Assembly (NCBI RefSeq): GCF_024679245.1
Contig: NC_090183.1
Location: 23,941,355-24,005,354, forward strand
Source of the DNA: Pseudorasbora parva
Taxonomy: Eukaryota > Chordata > Actinopteri > Cypriniformes > Gobionidae
DNA length: 64,000 nt
Reading direction: 5' to 3'
Part shown: one piece after another, positions 60,443 to 64,000 of the stretch
Numbering within the stretch: position 1 is the first letter of the stretch
Layout of the letters: each line of letters starts with the position of its first letter
The notes under the pieces: model-generated
Seen by the model: only the letters and a program-made list of their open reading frames with translations
The model's database searches: none
Told to the model about the DNA's origin: nothing
Translations under genes and position numbers: made by a program

Positions 60443-61390
60443 GTGTCAGTCCTTCAGGGCTCAGTCCTTGGACCACTTCTCTTCTCCATCTACATGTCAT
60501 CATTAGGTTCTGTCATTCAGAAACACGGCTTCTCCTATCACTGCTATGCTGATGACACTCAACTCTACTTCTCATTTCAACCAGATGATCCTACAGTCAG
60601 TGTTCGTATCGCTGCCTGTCTGACAGACATTTCTGACTGGATGAAAGAGCATCATCTTAAACTCAATCTTGCAAAGACAGAATTACTTGTTTTCTCAACC
60701 AACCCAGCACTTCATCAAAATTTCTCCATTCAGCTTGGTTCATCGACCATAACTCCATCAAGGACAGCAAGAAACCTTGGAGTTGTGATTGATGACCAGT
60801 TAAACTTCACTGACCACATTACTGCAACAGCCCGGTCCTGCAGATTTGCTTTATACAACATTAGAAAGATTAGACCCTTCCTATCAGAACAGGCTGCACA
60901 ACTCCTGGTTCAAGCTCTTGTTCTCTCCAGACTGGATTATTGTAATGCTCTTCTGGCTGGGCTTCCAGCATGCACTATCAAACCCTTGCGGCTGATCCAG
61001 AATGCAGCGGCGAAAGTGGTCTTTAATGAGCCGAAGAGAGCGCATGTTTCGCCTCTCTTCATCAAACTGCACTGGTTGCCAATGGCTGCTCGCATCAAAT
61101 TCAAGGCACTAGTTATCGCCTACAAAACAACCTGTGGCTCTGCACCAATATACCTAAACTCACTTGTTCAGACTTACACACCCTCCAGAAGCTTGTGTTC
61201 TGCGAGTGAGCGGCGCCTCGTGGTTCCATCCCAAAGAGGCATGAAATCGCTCTCACGGACATTTTCCTGGACCGTTCCCACCTGGTGGAATGACCTGCCG
61301 ATCTCAATTTGTGCTGCCGAGTCTGTAGCCATTTTTAAAAAACATCTTAAGACACATCTTTTCCATTTGCACTTGACCAATACAGAATAG
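60443..61390 (+). pseudogene. L2-like LINE reverse transcriptase, 5'-truncated
   Basis: About 315 codons without a stop. It begins inside the reverse-transcriptase domain at [19 protein letters not shown] and has the catalytic YADD at residues 35-38 ([13 protein letters not shown]), then FLGVVIDD-type ([12 protein letters not shown]) and C-terminal motifs ([40 protein letters not shown]). A full element would also have an endonuclease domain and the front of the polymerase, which are missing. Truncation at the 5' end is typical of target-primed insertion. CR1/L2 clade; L2 preferred because of the tail. The frame is intact, so the copy is not very old. Confidence 0.93.
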
Positions 61391-61870
61391 CACTTACTGA
61401 TCACCACAGCAACGACCAAAAGCACACACTCCTGGATCATATCTACGTCTCTCATCCGGATTTGTGCCTTCAGGCGGGTATGTTACATAGTTATCATAAC
61501 TATCAGAATCCAGTGTTCTGTATTTTGCGTACGTGAGTTTTTGTTGTAGATGGCTATTGCTGCGCGTTTAGCTAGAATGCCATACAAAACCAACCCATTG
61601 GGCCACTGAATCTGCATTAACGACAACTGCTGGGGCAACAGCATTAGTCCTAATGGGTTGTTATCATAGCTATCAAAATCCAGTGTTCGGCATTTTGCGT
61701 ACGTGAGTTTTTGTTGTAGATTTCTTAAAAAAAAAAAAAACGATTTCTTACAGCTCTTACAGGTTGGTGGCCTTGTCTGTTTCGTTGCTTCTATTACTCT
61801 CCCCTTTTTTGTAAGTCGCTTTGGATAAAAGCGTCTGCTAAATGATTAAATGTAAATGTAATGTAAATGT
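61391..61870 (+). mobile_element. L2-like LINE 3' end with duplicated insert
   Basis: Ends TAAGTCGCTTTGGATAAAAG and CGTCTGCTAAATG, then ATGTAAATG repeats (61806-61868), the same tail as the SINE at 39336. Inside, a block of about 60 bases (TTATCATAACTATCAGAATC to GAGTTTTTGTTGTAGA) occurs twice, at 61491-61550 and 61659-61720. Confidence 0.88.
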
Positions 61871-61938
61871 GTCGAATTATAATGGAAAGGATTATTATTA
61901 CCTCTTCAATAGACATCAGTGTGTATTTTACAGACTCT

Positions 61939-63446
61939 AAGGGCCCTATTTTAACGATCTGAAATGCAAGTGTCAAAGCGCGAAGAGCAAGTAACTTTGT
62001 GGGCGGGTCTCGGCGCTGTTGCTATTTTCCCGGCGGGATAAACGACTCTTGCGCCCGGCGCAAATCTAAAATGGGTTGGTCTGAAGTAGCTTCATTATTC
62101 ATAGGTGTGGTTTGGGCGTAACGTGAATAAACCAATCAGAGCGGCATCCAACATTCCCTTTAAAAGCAGGTGCGCAAGTTCCATTGGATTGCTATTTTTA
62201 TGGCGTATTTACCAGGCGCACGCCAGGAGCGGTTCACAGCCGACGTGACTGATGTTCTTGTAAGAGCAGCCCTTACGACACAAAAAAATATTGCAGTATA
62301 TTAGAACTTTCATGCAATACATTAGGCAATATATTCACATATATGGGAATTAATTTTTATATTTTTCAATATTGCAATATATTGAAAGCGGCAATCAGTT
62401 GTATATTTTGCAATATATTACATGAATATATAATATATTTTATAATACCATCAATATATTAAAATATATTTCAAGTAATGTATTGGTAAATATATTTTCC
62501 TTTCGTAAGGGAGTGAAAGACAGAGAAGTTGTGTTGTATAGGGATGGGAGAAACCCACCCAAAATAGCGTCGGTTAAACAGTTTTTCAGTCGATTTTTTT
62601 TCCTGGTTCTTGACGGACAAACCAATTTGTCAGATGTCCTTATATACATATATGTCTTGCCACTATTGGGCAAACAGGTCTGATCCTTAATTACTACAAT
62701 AAGCCTGAATAATTTGTAAGATAGATTTATGCCTATTTTTTCACATCTTCGTGGCACACCACAATGTGTTAATATTTTTTTTAGTGTAACAATTTATGGT
62801 TTGCAAAAATAACTGTTGCCCCTTATGAAAGGAAAATATATTTACCAATATATTACTTCAAAATATATTATAATATATTGTAAATACATGGAATAATATA
62901 TTGATGGTATTATACATATTATATATTCCTGTAATATATTGCAAAATATACAAACGATTGCCGCTTTCATATATTGTAATATATTGGTGAATATAAATAT
63001 GAAATCCCATATATGTGAATATATTGCCTAATATGTTACATGATATTTTCCAATATACTGCAATATATTTTTGTTTCGTTATGGGGCATCAGTGTAGATT
63101 TCATGAGCAAAGTGTATGCGCGTTGTGCACGCTATACATTATGGTCAAGCATGCGCCCTTAAAATAGCATAATGAACAACGCGCAACGCGCCACTGACTT
63201 TAGACTGGGTTTTTTCTGGTCAGTGGCGCAACTGTTTAATGGAACAGCAAAATAACACCAAGGATTGTTTGCGCCGGAACACGCCTCCTTTTTTTGCGCT
63301 GAACCGCCCAGGGAGCGCAAGTTCATTCACTAGTTTAGCGACGTGCTTCTGTGGAGGGAAAAATGCGCTTTGCGCGGGTGCAAAATAGGAATGACACATG
63401 TGTCGGTGTACAAAGTCAATTGCGCTGGGTGCAAGATAGGGCCCTT
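61939..63446. mobile_element. GGGCCCTA-ended element, interrupted
   Basis: Ends TAAGGGCCCTATTTTAACGA and GCAAGATAGGGCCCTTA are inverted. Left (61939-62269) and right (63087-63446) parts share 'GCGCAA' and 'GGCGCA' phrases and are separated by an inverted-arm element. No coding frame recognised. Confidence 0.85.
62270..63086. mobile_element. Inverted-arm element with doubly bounded arms
   Basis: Arms 62270-62511 and about 62819-63086 are inverted copies (TATTGCAGTATATT, GGCAATATATTCACATATAT, TTGAAAGCGGCAATC, ACCAATATATT...). Each arm starts and ends with an inverted pair: CCCTTACGA...TCGTAAGGG on the left, CCCTTATGAAAGG...CGTTATGGGG on the right. The loop of about 307 bases has only a short frame. 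The interior is dense in CAATATATT words. Confidence 0.88.
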
Positions 63447-63704
63447 AATGTATTGTTTTTTTAGCACTTATGTGAGAAATGCTTGGTTTTCACCGAACAC
63501 ATAATCATATCGTATTGTATCGATATTGAGATATCTGGCATGAAAAAATTTGTCCATATCGTTCAGCCCTAATTTCTGCCCATCGGCTGTGGAGGTGAAA
63601 AGTCAAGACTATAATTCCCATGATTCCACACTCATTCACGGTTTCACCTTTGTTTTGAATAAGCGACCTCTGGCAGTGAAACTTACATAGTGTGCCTTTA
63701 AAGG

Positions 63705-64000
63705 TGTAACATTAGAACAATTTTGGCCAAATTTTGCAGGTAATAAGATCTGTTGTGATTAGTGACGTACAAAGCTTTCAAACACTTTCAAACCAAGCAT
63801 GCAGCTTTCCGTTGGTCAACAAGACAACTCCATATGAACAACTTTGCAAAACATATCACTTCAGAAGTCTTGGAATACAGTGCATGTGTTGTATTGACTA
63901 TTGTTATAACATTCATGCAAATGTCTTTAAACCAAATATCTCCTTTTGTGTTGCATAAAAAGAAAGGTCTGGAATAACATGACGGCAGAACATGGTGACA
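63705..64000. other. Right edge, nothing recognised
   Basis: Two overlapping short frames (74 and 71 aa) with no recognised product. Confidence 0.5.

Larger units (their letters stand above)
58568..63700. mobile_element. Outer DNA element with nested insertions
   Basis: Left TAAAGGTGCAATATGTAAG (58568-58586) and right CTTACATAGTGTGCCTTTA (63682-63700) are inverted with 16 of 19 matches, ends known to me from common fish repeats. The 5.1 kb between holds an L2-like LINE, two GGGCCCTA-type elements and an inverted-arm element. The outer element has no recognised gene of its own. Confidence 0.7.

Overview
Teleost nuclear DNA, most likely from a cyprinid (carp, goldfish, barb or zebrafish relative). 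The reasons are small intron-containing vertebrate genes in AT-rich sequence, very dense MITEs, Tc1/mariner elements and long TA/GT/CT/GAAA microsatellites, and repeat families that I recall as typical of cyprinids. The species assignment is an inference. There are no prokaryotic, CRISPR or operon features.

Three host genes can be supported. (1) sec16b, minus strand, occupies about 2.08-17.12 kb. I traced 21 coding exons whose splice phases all agree, giving 880 codons from the start methionine. The last exon ends in a GTGAGT donor, so the C-terminal part lies beyond the left edge of the window. (2) gadd45a, plus strand, 19.6-21.1 kb, is complete in four exons (156 aa). An octamer and a CCAAT box lie upstream, and a polyadenylation signal lies near 21.75 kb. 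(3) gng12, minus strand, 32.46-33.86 kb, is complete for coding (two exons, 72 aa, CTIL prenylation box); its 5' noncoding exon was not found. The gadd45a/gng12 pairing is also found in human 1p31, which supports calling the GADD45 gene the 'a' member. sec16b and gadd45a diverge from a shared region at 17.1-19.6 kb. gadd45a and gng12 converge on a repeat-rich interval at 21.8-32.4 kb.

The rest is mobile and repetitive DNA. An intact Tc1/mariner transposon (338-aa transposase, DD37E spacing, paired direct repeats in each end) sits in a sec16b intron, inside an older MITE. The gadd45a-gng12 interval has two 51-bp minisatellite arrays in opposite orientation; every unit carries a CCAAT-type core. 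It also has a near-perfect palindromic MITE with TTAA duplications nested in an older MITE, and a MITE that splits a TA microsatellite. From 34 to 58 kb I recognise no host exons. This stretch holds a tRNA-derived SINE, a decayed DD34E-type Tc1 element, an internally deleted transposon with a remnant of an ATPase/helicase-like reading frame, retroposon 3' ends and a 1.39-kb foldback element with a 6-bp target duplication. From 58.57 to 63.70 kb several insertions are nested: an outer pair of terminal repeats encloses a 5'-truncated L2-like LINE and a GGGCCCTA-ended element, and the latter is interrupted by a long inverted-repeat element.

I found no evidence for a wholly new gene system. The most notable items are the inverted CCAAT minisatellites, the foldback element, the double-bounded inverted-arm element and the possibly recent DD37E transposon.
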